Positions 5,141-11,783 of a stretch of 11,905 nucleotides of DNA are shown here, piece after piece. The translations under genes and the position numbers were made by a program. A model generated the notes under the pieces. The model was not told where the DNA came from and did no database searches. It saw only the letters and a program-made list of their open reading frames with translations. Numbering within the stretch: position 1 is the first letter of the stretch; each line of letters starts with the position of its first letter. Origin of the DNA: Patescibacteria group bacterium. GTDB taxonomy: Bacteria > Patescibacteriota > Microgenomatia > UBA10105 > UBA927. Location: NCBI GenBank assembly GCA_003545435.1, contig DPYI01000003.1:14471-26375 (forward strand). The letters are read 5' to 3'.

Positions 5141-6400
5141 ATGGCTACCTATGACCCAAAAGCACTCTATACATTTTTGGCGGAACTGGGCATTATCCTA
5201 AAAACAGAATTGGATCGAGTGTATACGGAATCAGTGCAACTTGGGAAACCATTTGACGAAGTGCTTCTGGAGTCCGAAGTAATTTCGGATGAAAATTTAG
5301 GAAAGGCCATAGCCGATATTACCAAGACTCCCTTTGTTACCCTTTCTAAAATTGCAATCCCTGATGATGTACTCCGGTTGATCCCCGAAGTTGTTGCTAG
5401 GAAAGAGCTGGTGATTGCCTACGGAAAAGATGAAAAGGGTTTGCGGGTTGCCATGTATAACCCTGACAACCTAGCCGTACAACAGCTGATAGCAAAAACG
5501 ACCGGGTGGCCGCTGATCGTTTGCTATGCGACGAAAAAAGATATTGAAGATGCGGCTAGTAAATACGCGACTAATGCAGTACAGGCGTTTACGGATATTC
5601 TTTCGGATGCAGCTAAAAAAAGTGCCACTGCTGATGCTCCCATTATAGCAATTGTGGATACGATTATAAAAAACGGATACGAGAATAAAGTGTCCGATAT
5701 CCATATCGAACCGTATGAACACACGTCGCTGGTCCGGTTTCGGATTGACGGAATTCTTCATGATATCGTACGGCTGCCCAACCCCTTGCATGACCAAATT
5801 ATTACCAGAATTAAAGTCATGAGTAAAATGCGGACGGACGAACATCAGGCTGCCCAGGACGGGAAAATAAGTTTTTCATTAGGAGAAGAAAAACTGGATA
5901 TTAGAGTATCAGTCGTGCCGATAGAAGAGGGAGAAAAAGTGGTCATGCGGCTTCTTTCGGAACGATCCCGGCAGTATACGCTTTCAGATTTGGGATTCAG
6001 CGGAAAGGACTTTGAAAAGCTTGAAAAAGCAGCGAAAAAGCCATACGGCATGATTTTGGTAACCGGGCCAACAGGGTCAGGGAAAACAACATCTCTCTAT
6101 GCAATTCTCAAGCAGTTAAACAAACGATCAATCAACATCATGACGATAGAAGATCCGGTCGAGTATGACATAGTGGGCGTCAACCAGATTCAGGTAAACT
6201 TAAAAACGAACCTTACATTTGCTGCAGGTCTCAAATCCATAGTACGCCAGGATCCGGATATTATCCTTGTCGGAGAGATCCGTGATGAGGAAACAGCAGG
6301 TATTGCGGTGAATTCCGCTATGACCGGACACCTTGTCCTGTCAACCTTACACGCCAATGATGCGGCAACGACGTTCCCCAGGTTTTCGACTTTAAGGTAG
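5141..6400 (+). CDS. pilB: Type IV pilus assembly ATPase PilB, main part (frameshifted)
   Basis: This is the extension motor of the type IV pilus (GspE/PilB family), working at the cytoplasmic face of the inner membrane. Residues about 1-150 form the N-terminal MshEN-type domain. The ATPase core shows Walker A GPTGSGKT (309-316), the Asp box TIEDPVEY (335-342), Walker B with GEIRDEET (378-385; catalytic E379), and the His box GHLVLSTLHANDA (396-408). The frame then leaves homology at FPR (412-414) and stops at 6400, while the missing C-terminus continues in another frame (6385-6810). Adding one base in the T-run 6383-6386 restores a normal 556-residue PilB. The ATG has no Shine-Dalgarno and sits at the end of the inverted repeat, but MATYDPKALYTFL fits the family start. 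A genuine mutation or a sequencing error are both possible. Confidence 0.9.
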   Translation: MATYDPKALYTFLAELGIILKTELDRVYTESVQLGKPFDEVLLESEVISDENLGKAIADITKTPFVTLSKIAIPDDVLRLIPEVVARKELVIAYGKDEKGLRVAMYNPDNLAVQQLIAKTTGWPLIVCYATKKDIEDAASKYATNAVQAFTDILSDAAKKSATADAPIIAIVDTIIKNGYENKVSDIHIEPYEHTSLVRFRIDGILHDIVRLPNPLHDQIITRIKVMSKMRTDEHQAAQDGKISFSLGEEKLDIRVSVVPIEEGEKVVMRLLSERSRQYTLSDLGFSGKDFEKLEKAAKKPYGMILVTGPTGSGKTTSLYAILKQLNKRSINIMTIEDPVEYDIVGVNQIQVNLKTNLTFAAGLKSIVRQDPDIILVGEIRDEETAGIAVNSAMTGHLVLSTLHANDAATTFPRFSTLR

Positions 6401-6810
6401 AACCATTCCTTATAGCTTCCACTGTCAATATCATTATTGCCCAGCGCCTGGTCAGGCGGATTTGCATGCAGTGCAGAATGAGCATGGAAGCAGATGTGAA
6501 GGGGATCGGCGGAATGCTTCCTCCACTTCTCTTTCAAAAATACTTCGGAGGGAAGCAGATAGTGCGGATGTATAAAGGCAAAGGATGTCCGGTATGCCAT
6601 GGGACCGGCTACGAAGGGCGCTTAGGGATTTTTGAGGTGATGACGATGGATGAAAACATCAGAAAAGCAATTCTTGAGAAAAAAGATTCACCGGAGATAC
6701 AAAAAATTGCAATTGAAAACGGCATGACGACGATGATGGAGGATGGAATTCGGAAAGTCCTTGAAGGTTTAACGACGATTGAGGAAGTGCTGAGGGTGAC
6801 GAAAGAATGA
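6385..6810 (+). CDS. pilB: PilB C-terminal part after the frameshift
   Basis: In the alternate frame the sequence continues FDFKVEPFLIASTVNIIIAQ, RLVRRICMQC, exactly the PilB segment expected after the His box. Two CxxC pairs (CMQC, and CPVC in GKGCPVCHGTGYEGRLGIFE) form the zinc-binding tetracysteine motif of PilB/GspE C-termini. It ends at a TGA at 6808-6810 after a normal C-terminal helical region (TTIEEVLRVTKE). An ATG at 6466 lies inside the tetracysteine motif, so independent translation from there would be meaningless. It should be read as one gene with 5141-6400. Confidence 0.88.
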   Translation, partial: FDFKVEPFLIASTVNIIIAQRLVRRICMQCRMSMEADVKGIGGMLPPLLFQKYFGGKQIVRMYKGKGCPVCHGTGYEGRLGIFEVMTMDENIRKAILEKKDSPEIQKIAIENGMTTMMEDGIRKVLEGLTTIEEVLRVTKE

Positions 6811-6858
6811 AGAATGAATAAGGAATAATGAATGAGGAAGAAGGAATAAGGAAGAAGG
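6811..6858 (+). repeat. Low-complexity GGAATAA/GAAGAAGG repeat tract
   Basis: Between pilB and the prepilin-like gene the sequence is almost only A and G in short reiterated units (GAATAAGGAATAATGAA, GAAGAAGGAA). Related units recur after the pilin gene at 8041-8064. The last AAGGA of the tract doubles as the Shine-Dalgarno of the gene at 6863. Confidence 0.6.
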
Positions 6859-6862
6859 AATT

Positions 6863-7489
6863 ATGAAGAAGGAATTAAGAAAAAAAATCTCAGGCCTGCC
6901 GGCAGGCAGGCAGGGTTTTATCGCAATTACCAGTCTTCTGGTCATATCTGCAGTGACTCTTGCAATAGCTATGTCCGTGACTCTCATAGGGATAAGCAGT
7001 GCAAATTCATCATTAGGATATCAGAAGGGTCAGGAAGCGATGAGTATGGGAGAAAGCTGTCTTGAGGAAACATTGATAAGACTACGCGGTGACGGAAATT
7101 TTTCTGGCGTATCATTATCAGTAGGTAGTGGCGTATGTATAGCCACAGTGAGTACTGACGGGAACACAAGAACTATTTGGATTTCCAGTTCTATCACAGG
7201 GCCGCCTGCGTTTGTAAAAATTCTGAATGGGGTTGTTACAAGAGTCGGAAAAAGCATTACGCTTAATTCGTGGACGGAAACGACGTCTACCGTCCCTACT
7301 CCCACCGGATCGCCTACACCAACGGTGTCGCCAACTCCTACCCCCACGCCGACTCCGGCCAATTGCAACCAGTATTGCCAAGCCAAATATACGCTTCCCG
7401 GAAGCTGTAAAAAATCAAACGAGTGCGCAGGGTACAAAGAGGGAAGCATTTATGAATGTTCACCGCCGGATATATGCTGTTGTGAATAA
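6863..7489 (+). CDS. PilX-like minor prepilin with Pro/Thr linker and cysteine-rich C-terminal domain
   Basis: The 208-residue protein begins with a basic stretch (residues 2-10), a GLPAGRQG insert (11-18) and a hydrophobic helix (about 19-45, FIAITSLLVISAVTLAIAMS) like those of PilX-type minor pilins; the classical GFTLIE site is not present. A region with a prepilin-like strand pattern (WISSSITG, VGKSITLNSWTE) follows. Residues 141-166 form a Pro/Thr/Ser linker of TPTP repeats. Residues 167-208 hold eight Cys (168, 172, 182, 188, 199, 205, 206, 207), ending CCCE, which suggests a small disulfide-bonded knot-like domain. It would be displayed outside the membrane, perhaps at the pilus tip. 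Context: 52 bp after pilB and just before the major pilin gene. The exact role is inferred. Confidence 0.75.
   Translation: MKKELRKKISGLPAGRQGFIAITSLLVISAVTLAIAMSVTLIGISSANSSLGYQKGQEAMSMGESCLEETLIRLRGDGNFSGVSLSVGSGVCIATVSTDGNTRTIWISSSITGPPAFVKILNGVVTRVGKSITLNSWTETTSTVPTPTGSPTPTVSPTPTPTPTPANCNQYCQAKYTLPGSCKKSNECAGYKEGSIYECSPPDICCCE
6893..6915. repeat. GC-rich palindromic repeat inserted in frame (LPAGRQG type)
   Basis: CCTGCCGGCAGG at 6895-6906 is a perfect 12-bp palindrome followed by CAGGCAGG, in a stretch much more GC-rich than its surroundings. It encodes LPAGRQG between the basic N-terminus and the hydrophobic helix of the prepilin-like protein. From memory, such CCTGCCGGCAGG-type elements are dispersed in Microgenomates genomes, both in coding and intergenic DNA. 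Confidence 0.7.
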
Positions 7490-7496
7490 TTTTTAC

Positions 7497-7525
7497 TTGA
7501 CAAGATAAGTTACATCTCTGATACT
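7497..7525 (+). promoter_or_regulatory. Candidate promoter of the pilin gene
   Basis: A perfect TTGACA (7497-7502), a 17-bp spacer and GATACT (7520-7525; 4 of 6 to consensus) lie in the 62-bp gap before the pilin gene. The transcript would start near 7532, giving a leader of about 20 nt with GGAGG at 7538-7542. A dedicated promoter suits a structural pilin made in large amounts. Confidence 0.6.
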
Positions 7526-7551
7526 TAACTCAGAAATGGAGGTCTGCCCGT

Positions 7552-8025
7552 ATGAAATTTTTGAAAAGGAAGGGATTTACCCTCATTGAACTTCTTCTTG
7601 TTATCGTTATTATTTCCATATTGGCTGTGACGGTGTTTGTGGCACTGAACCCAAGCAAGCGCATCAAAGATGCCAAAGATGACAGACGGCTTTCGGATAT
7701 GAATTCCATTTTGACTGCAGTTCATTCGTCGATTATTGATAATAAAGGAGCACTTCCATCGGGTCTTACGACGGGTATGGCGGAGAAGCAATTAGGAACT
7801 GCCGCGGGTGGATGCGCTCTTTCTACCAACGGATGTAGTGTCGCAGGCGATACGGATTGCATTGATCTTACGACACCCATGAATAAGTACCTAAAAACTA
7901 TTCCCATTGATCCTGATGGAACAGCGGCTCTTACCAAATACAGCATTGTCGTTGATTCCAACAACATAGTGACGGTGAAAGCGTGCGGGGCGGAAGGCGG
8001 AACAAATCTGTCGGTGTCGAGATAA
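7552..8025 (+). CDS. Type IV pilin (major-type prepilin)
   Basis: The 157-residue protein has a class III-type prepilin leader: KFLKRKG followed by FTLIELLLVIVIISILAVTVF. The peptidase PilD would cut between G8 and F9, leaving a mature protein of 149 residues with the conserved Glu at mature position 5 (E13). The hydrophobic helix packs in the fibre core, and residues about 40-157 form the globular head with four Cys, possibly two disulfides. The start is supported by GGAGG at 7538-7542. The gene follows the PilX-like gene and has its own promoter. No PilD, PilC, PilM or PilT is in the window, so those must lie elsewhere. It may also be called a type II secretion pseudopilin, but PilB next to it favours the pilus. 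Confidence 0.88.
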   Translation: MKFLKRKGFTLIELLLVIVIISILAVTVFVALNPSKRIKDAKDDRRLSDMNSILTAVHSSIIDNKGALPSGLTTGMAEKQLGTAAGGCALSTNGCSVAGDTDCIDLTTPMNKYLKTIPIDPDGTAALTKYSIVVDSNNIVTVKACGAEGGTNLSVSR

Positions 8026-8040
8026 GAGAACATCGAATAG

Positions 8041-8064
8041 TGAATAAGGAATAAGGAATAAGGG
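8041..8064 (+). repeat. GGAATAA tandem repeat followed by a T-rich tract
   Basis: TGAATAAGGAATAAGGAATA repeats the unit seen at 6811-6858, and is followed by T-rich sequence (8067-8092). A weak AATAA/TTATT stem followed by six T could act as a poor terminator for the pilin gene. The rest of the 186-bp gap (8093-8211) holds an AT-rich short palindrome (8114-8131) and no clear promoter. Confidence 0.45.
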
Positions 8065-8211
8065 ATTATTTTTTCTACTATTTTTTTCTTTATACTCTTC
8101 TTCGTAATGTTATATCATAGATATATATGATGTTTGATGCTGCCCTCTTTGGATATATTACGCTCTCCTGAATACATAACAAGCTGTAAATAAGATGGAA
8201 AGAAGAGTACA

Positions 8212-9684
8212 ATGCGGTTTATGAACACGAAAAAATTTACCATTCTCCACAGCAATGACATGCACGGGGATTTTTTGGCTGAAACTGACGAGGGGAAGAA
8301 CAAACTTCTGGGCGGGTTATCGCTTCTTTCAGGGTACATCAATAAAGTCAGGAAGGAGGAGGAAAACGTTCTCTATGTCATATCCGGCGATATGGTCCAG
8401 GGGTCTCTCATTGGCAGTGAGTACAAAGGAATTTCCACAATTGAAATCATGAATTACCTGGCTCCGGACGTGATAGCTCTTGGCAACCACGAGTTTGACT
8501 ACGGGCTTCCCCACCTTTTGTTTTTGGAAAAAATGGCCAATTTTCCTGTTGTGAATGCCAATCTCTATATTAAAACCCTGCATAAACGTCTTATGCAGCC
8601 GTATGTCATTCTCAAAAAAGCAGGATTTGACTTTATGTTTACAGGTATTATTACGGAAAAAGTTATGGACTCCATTAAGCTTGATTCCCTTATCGGCAGT
8701 TTCGTAACTCTGGAAGAAGCTTCTGCGGAAGTGGGGAAAATCAGCAACGCGTATAAAAATGATGACATTGATTTGACCATCCTTCTTACCCATATCGGTT
8801 TTGAATCGGATAAGGAATTAGCCGAGCTTCTGAAGCCTGAATGGGGAGTGGATATGATTATCGGCGGACACTCACATACATTTTTAGAAAAACCCGAAAA
8901 GGTAAACAACGTTCTTATTGTTCAGGCAGGAACCAGCAGCAATCAGATCGGGCGATTTGATATCGTGGTTGATGATGATACAAACAGCATTATTGAATAT
9001 CAGTGGAAGCTGGTAAATATTGACAGCACAGTTACCAAACCGGATCAGAAGCTTGAGGGATTTATCAGAGGATTTCAAAACGAAGTAGACCGGAAATACA
9101 ATACGGTTCTCTGCAAGTTCTCCGAAACTCTAACGCACCCCAAACGCGAAACGGAAACGACGCTGGGGAATCTCATTGCTGACGCGTTTGCCCAAAATGC
9201 CGAGTGTGACGTGATGCTGGTAGGGAGCGGATCAATCCGCGTCAAAGAAATGGGGCCGGTCGTAACTCTGAAAAATCTAAAAAGCTGTTTCCCATATGAC
9301 AATACTATCATCCGTTTTACCATAACAGGGGTACTGCTTAAAAAGATATTTACCCATATCATGCGGCCGGAAAACAGGAACAGCGAAGGAGAATGCTATC
9401 AGGTGAATGGCGGCGTACAGGCAGTGTATGCGGACAAAGAAAAGAAATTGATCATACTCTCTGTCAAAGGAGTACCGGTTGAAGACGGGAAAGTATACAC
9501 TATTGCTCTTCAGGGATTTCATGTAAAAAACAGCCTTCCGTATCTTCATATTTCAGACGAAGAATTCCGCGCCTCGGGTACAGCCAAAGTTGTTACCACA
9601 TCAGCCCAGCAGGTTTTGGAGGAGTGGCTCCGCCACAACCAAAATATAAAGCGGGGTATTGAAGGAAGACTTGTATACCGATAA
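8212..9684 (+). CDS. 5'-nucleotidase / UshA-type metallophosphatase, apparently cytosolic
   Basis: The 490-residue protein has the two domains of the bifunctional 5'-nucleotidase family. The calcineurin-like metallophosphatase domain (about 9-260) keeps all metal-site motifs: HSNDMHG (D16, H18), SGDMVQGS (D60), GNHEFD (N92, H93), LTHIGFESD (H193) and GGHSHT (H219, H221). The C-terminal substrate domain (about 300-485) has TTLGNLIADAF and GSGSIR, the counterpart of the NGGGIR loop. It should remove phosphate from nucleoside monophosphates or related esters. There is no signal peptide, TM segment or lipobox, unlike periplasmic UshA, so a cytosolic role like that of B. subtilis YunD is likelier. 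ATGs at 8212 and 8221 are both possible starts; neither has a strong Shine-Dalgarno. guaB follows after 15 bp. Confidence 0.88.
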   Translation: MRFMNTKKFTILHSNDMHGDFLAETDEGKNKLLGGLSLLSGYINKVRKEEENVLYVISGDMVQGSLIGSEYKGISTIEIMNYLAPDVIALGNHEFDYGLPHLLFLEKMANFPVVNANLYIKTLHKRLMQPYVILKKAGFDFMFTGIITEKVMDSIKLDSLIGSFVTLEEASAEVGKISNAYKNDDIDLTILLTHIGFESDKELAELLKPEWGVDMIIGGHSHTFLEKPEKVNNVLIVQAGTSSNQIGRFDIVVDDDTNSIIEYQWKLVNIDSTVTKPDQKLEGFIRGFQNEVDRKYNTVLCKFSETLTHPKRETETTLGNLIADAFAQNAECDVMLVGSGSIRVKEMGPVVTLKNLKSCFPYDNTIIRFTITGVLLKKIFTHIMRPENRNSEGECYQVNGGVQAVYADKEKKLIILSVKGVPVEDGKVYTIALQGFHVKNSLPYLHISDEEFRASGTAKVVTTSAQQVLEEWLRHNQNIKRGIEGRLVYR

Positions 9685-9699
9685 ACTAATTTTTGGATT

Positions 9700-11133
9700 A
9701 TGGACATCCCAACCGGGTTAACTTATGATGATGTACTCCTTGTCCCCCAAAGATCGTTTATCGATCATCGGTTAGACGTATCCACAAAAACAAAACTCAC
9801 CCGTCATATTGATCTCTCCATTCCTCTGGTATCTGCCAATATGGATACAGTGACGGAATCCGGGATGGCAATTGCACTTGCCCGCGAAGGAGGGATAGGA
9901 ATTATTCACCGGTTTATGACTATCCAAGATCAGGTAGAAGAAGTCAAAGAAGTCAAACGCACTGTCGGGTTTCTACTCTACGCTCCGTATACGATCCGCC
10001 CCAAGACTCCCATGCAGAAAATCTGGCAGATATCCCGGGAAAAACACGTTCATAGTTTTATAGTCGTTGATGGAGAAAATCATGTGCTCGGAATTTTAAG
10101 CAAGCGGGACTATATGTTTGAGGGGAATAACGGAAAGGAAGCCGGAGCGCTTATGACTCCGTTTGAAAAACTGATTACGGCTACTGAAAAAATAACCATT
10201 ACCGAAGCAAAAAAACTGTTCCATCACTATAAAATTGAGAAACTGCCGCTTATTGATAAAAGCCGTCATCTGAAAGGACTGATCACTGCCCATTCCGTAT
10301 CCGCGTATGAAAAATATCCGTTTTCTACCAAAGACAGCCATGGGTGTTACCGGGTCGGGGCGGCAGTCGGAGTAGTGAAAGATTATATTGAACGCGCTCA
10401 TGCTCTCGTGTCCTCGGGCGTTGACGCGTTGGTTGTTGATGTAGCACATGGGCATAACGACGTAGCACTCCGAGCGATGAGGGAAATCCGGAAACGCTTT
10501 AAACATATTGATCTTATCGGTGGCAATGTTGCAACCAAAGAAGGAGCTGAAGATTTGATTGAATGCGGGGTCGACGGAGTGAAAGTCGGCATCGGGCCGG
10601 GCGGGCTTTGTACCACACGGATCGTCGCAGGCGTTGGCGTCCCCCAATTAACGGCAGTTCTGGCATGTTCGACTATAGCTAAAAAACACCGTGTGCCGGT
10701 GATAGCCGACGGAGGCACAAACTATCCCGGAGACATACCCAAAGCACTTGCCGCAGGAGCTGCAACGTGTATGCTTGCCGGATGGTTTGCCGGGACAGAC
10801 GAAAGTCCGGGAGGGATCATTTTACGGAAAGGCATGAAGTATAAAGTGCATCGGGGATCCGCATCATTCCTGGCTACTGCCGACCGGCAGATAACACTTG
10901 AAAACAAAACAGAACAGCAGCTCAACTCCGTTGTGCCTGAAGGAGTAGAGTCTCTCATTCCTTATAAGGGATCGGTATCCGATGTGATAGCCCAGCTTTT
11001 GGGAGCCCTTCGTTCCGGTATGAGCTACTGCAATGCCGGCTCCATAGACGAACTGCAGAACCATGCACATTTTATCCGCATCACTGATGCGGGACTTCGG
11101 GAAAGCAAATCGCATAATATTACAGAACTCTAA
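9700..11133 (+). CDS. guaB: IMP dehydrogenase-like protein with CBS domains, divergent active site
   Basis: The 477-residue TIM-barrel enzyme has IMPDH layout: GLTYDDVLLVP at the N-terminus, SANMDTVTE, GGIGIIHR, a two-CBS regulatory insert (about 93-210), VVDVAHGHN (D247), GGNVAT (274-279), the catalytic loop GIGPGGLCTTR with C304, ADGGTNYPGD (D337), and the flap VVPEGVES (411-418) then YKG. It should oxidise IMP to XMP with NAD, the first step to GMP. Several ligand positions differ from typical IMPDH: GPGSICTTR is GPGGLCTTR, LGSLLAGT is LAGWFAGT, YRGMGS is HRGSAS, and the flap Arg-Tyr pair is R396-Q397. Some of these (ANMDTV, GG-type phosphate loop, TDES) recall GMP reductase, but VTE, the CBS domains and PEGVE favour IMPDH. 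Its stop overlaps the next start (TAATG). No Shine-Dalgarno is seen. Confidence 0.85.
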   Translation: MDIPTGLTYDDVLLVPQRSFIDHRLDVSTKTKLTRHIDLSIPLVSANMDTVTESGMAIALAREGGIGIIHRFMTIQDQVEEVKEVKRTVGFLLYAPYTIRPKTPMQKIWQISREKHVHSFIVVDGENHVLGILSKRDYMFEGNNGKEAGALMTPFEKLITATEKITITEAKKLFHHYKIEKLPLIDKSRHLKGLITAHSVSAYEKYPFSTKDSHGCYRVGAAVGVVKDYIERAHALVSSGVDALVVDVAHGHNDVALRAMREIRKRFKHIDLIGGNVATKEGAEDLIECGVDGVKVGIGPGGLCTTRIVAGVGVPQLTAVLACSTIAKKHRVPVIADGGTNYPGDIPKALAAGAATCMLAGWFAGTDESPGGIILRKGMKYKVHRGSASFLATADRQITLENKTEQQLNSVVPEGVESLIPYKGSVSDVIAQLLGALRSGMSYCNAGSIDELQNHAHFIRITDAGLRESKSHNITEL

Positions 11134-11756
11134 TGATAGAATGTATTTTTGACGTTGAAACCCAAAAACTGTTTTCCGATATTACCTCGGAGGATCCGGC
11201 GGATCTCGGGGTATCGGTAGTATCAGTCTATAAAAGAGAAGTGGACGAGTCAGGAAAAGAGATAGAAGGAGAGATGAAAAGTTTTTGGCACCCGTCGGCT
11301 TCTCTTTCTCCTTCTATTGACGTCATGTGGGAGTGGTTTGAAAAAGCTGACCGCATCATCGGATTTAATTCCAAAAAATTTGACGTACCGGCTCTTAAAC
11401 CCTATTATCCAAAAGATTTCTTCCTGCTTCCTCATTTTGATATTCTTGAGTGCGTTCGGAATGTCCTCGGGAGAAGAGTAAGCCTGAACGCGCTGGCTCA
11501 GGATACGCTGGGTGTTAATAAAATTGATGTTGGTACGAAAGCCGTTTACTACTGGGCAAATAAGACCAAAGACAACCTGCAGAAATTACAGTCATACTGC
11601 GAATCGGATGTTTCTATCACCCGGGATCTCTATGATTTCGGCAGGGAAAAGAAATACCTTCAGTATACGGATACGAAATGGAATCGGATTGTGACGGTTG
11701 ACGTGGATTTTTCCTACCCCAAGAAAATTCAGGAATCCCAGATAGGGCTCTTCTGA
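11133..11756 (+). CDS. DnaQ/RNase H-fold 3'-5' exonuclease-like protein
   Basis: The 207-residue protein shows the three exonuclease motifs of the DEDD superfamily. ExoI is FDVET (D7, E9), ExoII is IIGFNSKKFDVPAL (D84), and ExoIII is YCESDVSITRDLY (Y155, D159, the YxxxD form). Between them a NALAQDTLGV segment resembles the RNase_H_2/YprB-type exonuclease-like proteins. It would degrade nucleic acid in the 3'-5' direction with two metal ions. The start overlaps the guaB stop by one base, so it is translationally coupled and in the same operon. Co-expression with a nucleotidase and an IMPDH-like enzyme suggests nucleic acid turnover or salvage, but a DNA repair role is equally possible. No polymerase or helicase domain is attached. 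Confidence 0.8.
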   Translation: MIECIFDVETQKLFSDITSEDPADLGVSVVSVYKREVDESGKEIEGEMKSFWHPSASLSPSIDVMWEWFEKADRIIGFNSKKFDVPALKPYYPKDFFLLPHFDILECVRNVLGRRVSLNALAQDTLGVNKIDVGTKAVYYWANKTKDNLQKLQSYCESDVSITRDLYDFGREKKYLQYTDTKWNRIVTVDVDFSYPKKIQESQIGLF

Positions 11757-11783
11757 TATTTCCTGTATACTATTAAGGAATCT

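Larger units (their letters stand above)
4994..5142. repeat. Large imperfect inverted repeat ending in the pilB start codon
   Basis: Left arm 4994-5026 and right arm 5097-5142 are inverted copies. The core CCAGGTAGTGAATCCGCACT (4997-5016) matches the complement of 5120-5139 at 17 of 20 positions, and ACAATGCAAA (5017-5026) matches the complement of 5097-5106 at 10 of 10. The right arm has 13 extra bases (5107-5119), which create the palindrome at 5099-5120. About 70 bp of AT-rich sequence lies between the arms. The right arm includes the first two bases of the pilB ATG. It could be an RNA structure hiding the start, a protein-binding array, or a small MITE-like element. Confidence 0.6.

Noticed and set aside
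4994..5142. Inverted repeat as the ends of a complete insertion sequence
   Set aside because: Only about 70 bp lies between the arms, with no transposase; at most it could be a MITE-like element.
6376..6400. Programmed -1 ribosomal frameshift in pilB
   Set aside because: The TTTT run is short and the tandem-slip heptamer rule is not met; PilB is not known to use frameshifting, so an indel is simpler.
7030..7449. Minus-strand frame with a VGVGVGDTVGVGD repeat
   Set aside because: It is the complement of the Pro/Thr linker of the prepilin-like gene and has no independent support.
10096..10958. Long minus-strand frames opposite guaB
   Set aside because: They are antisense to a well-conserved gene and their products show no recognisable family.
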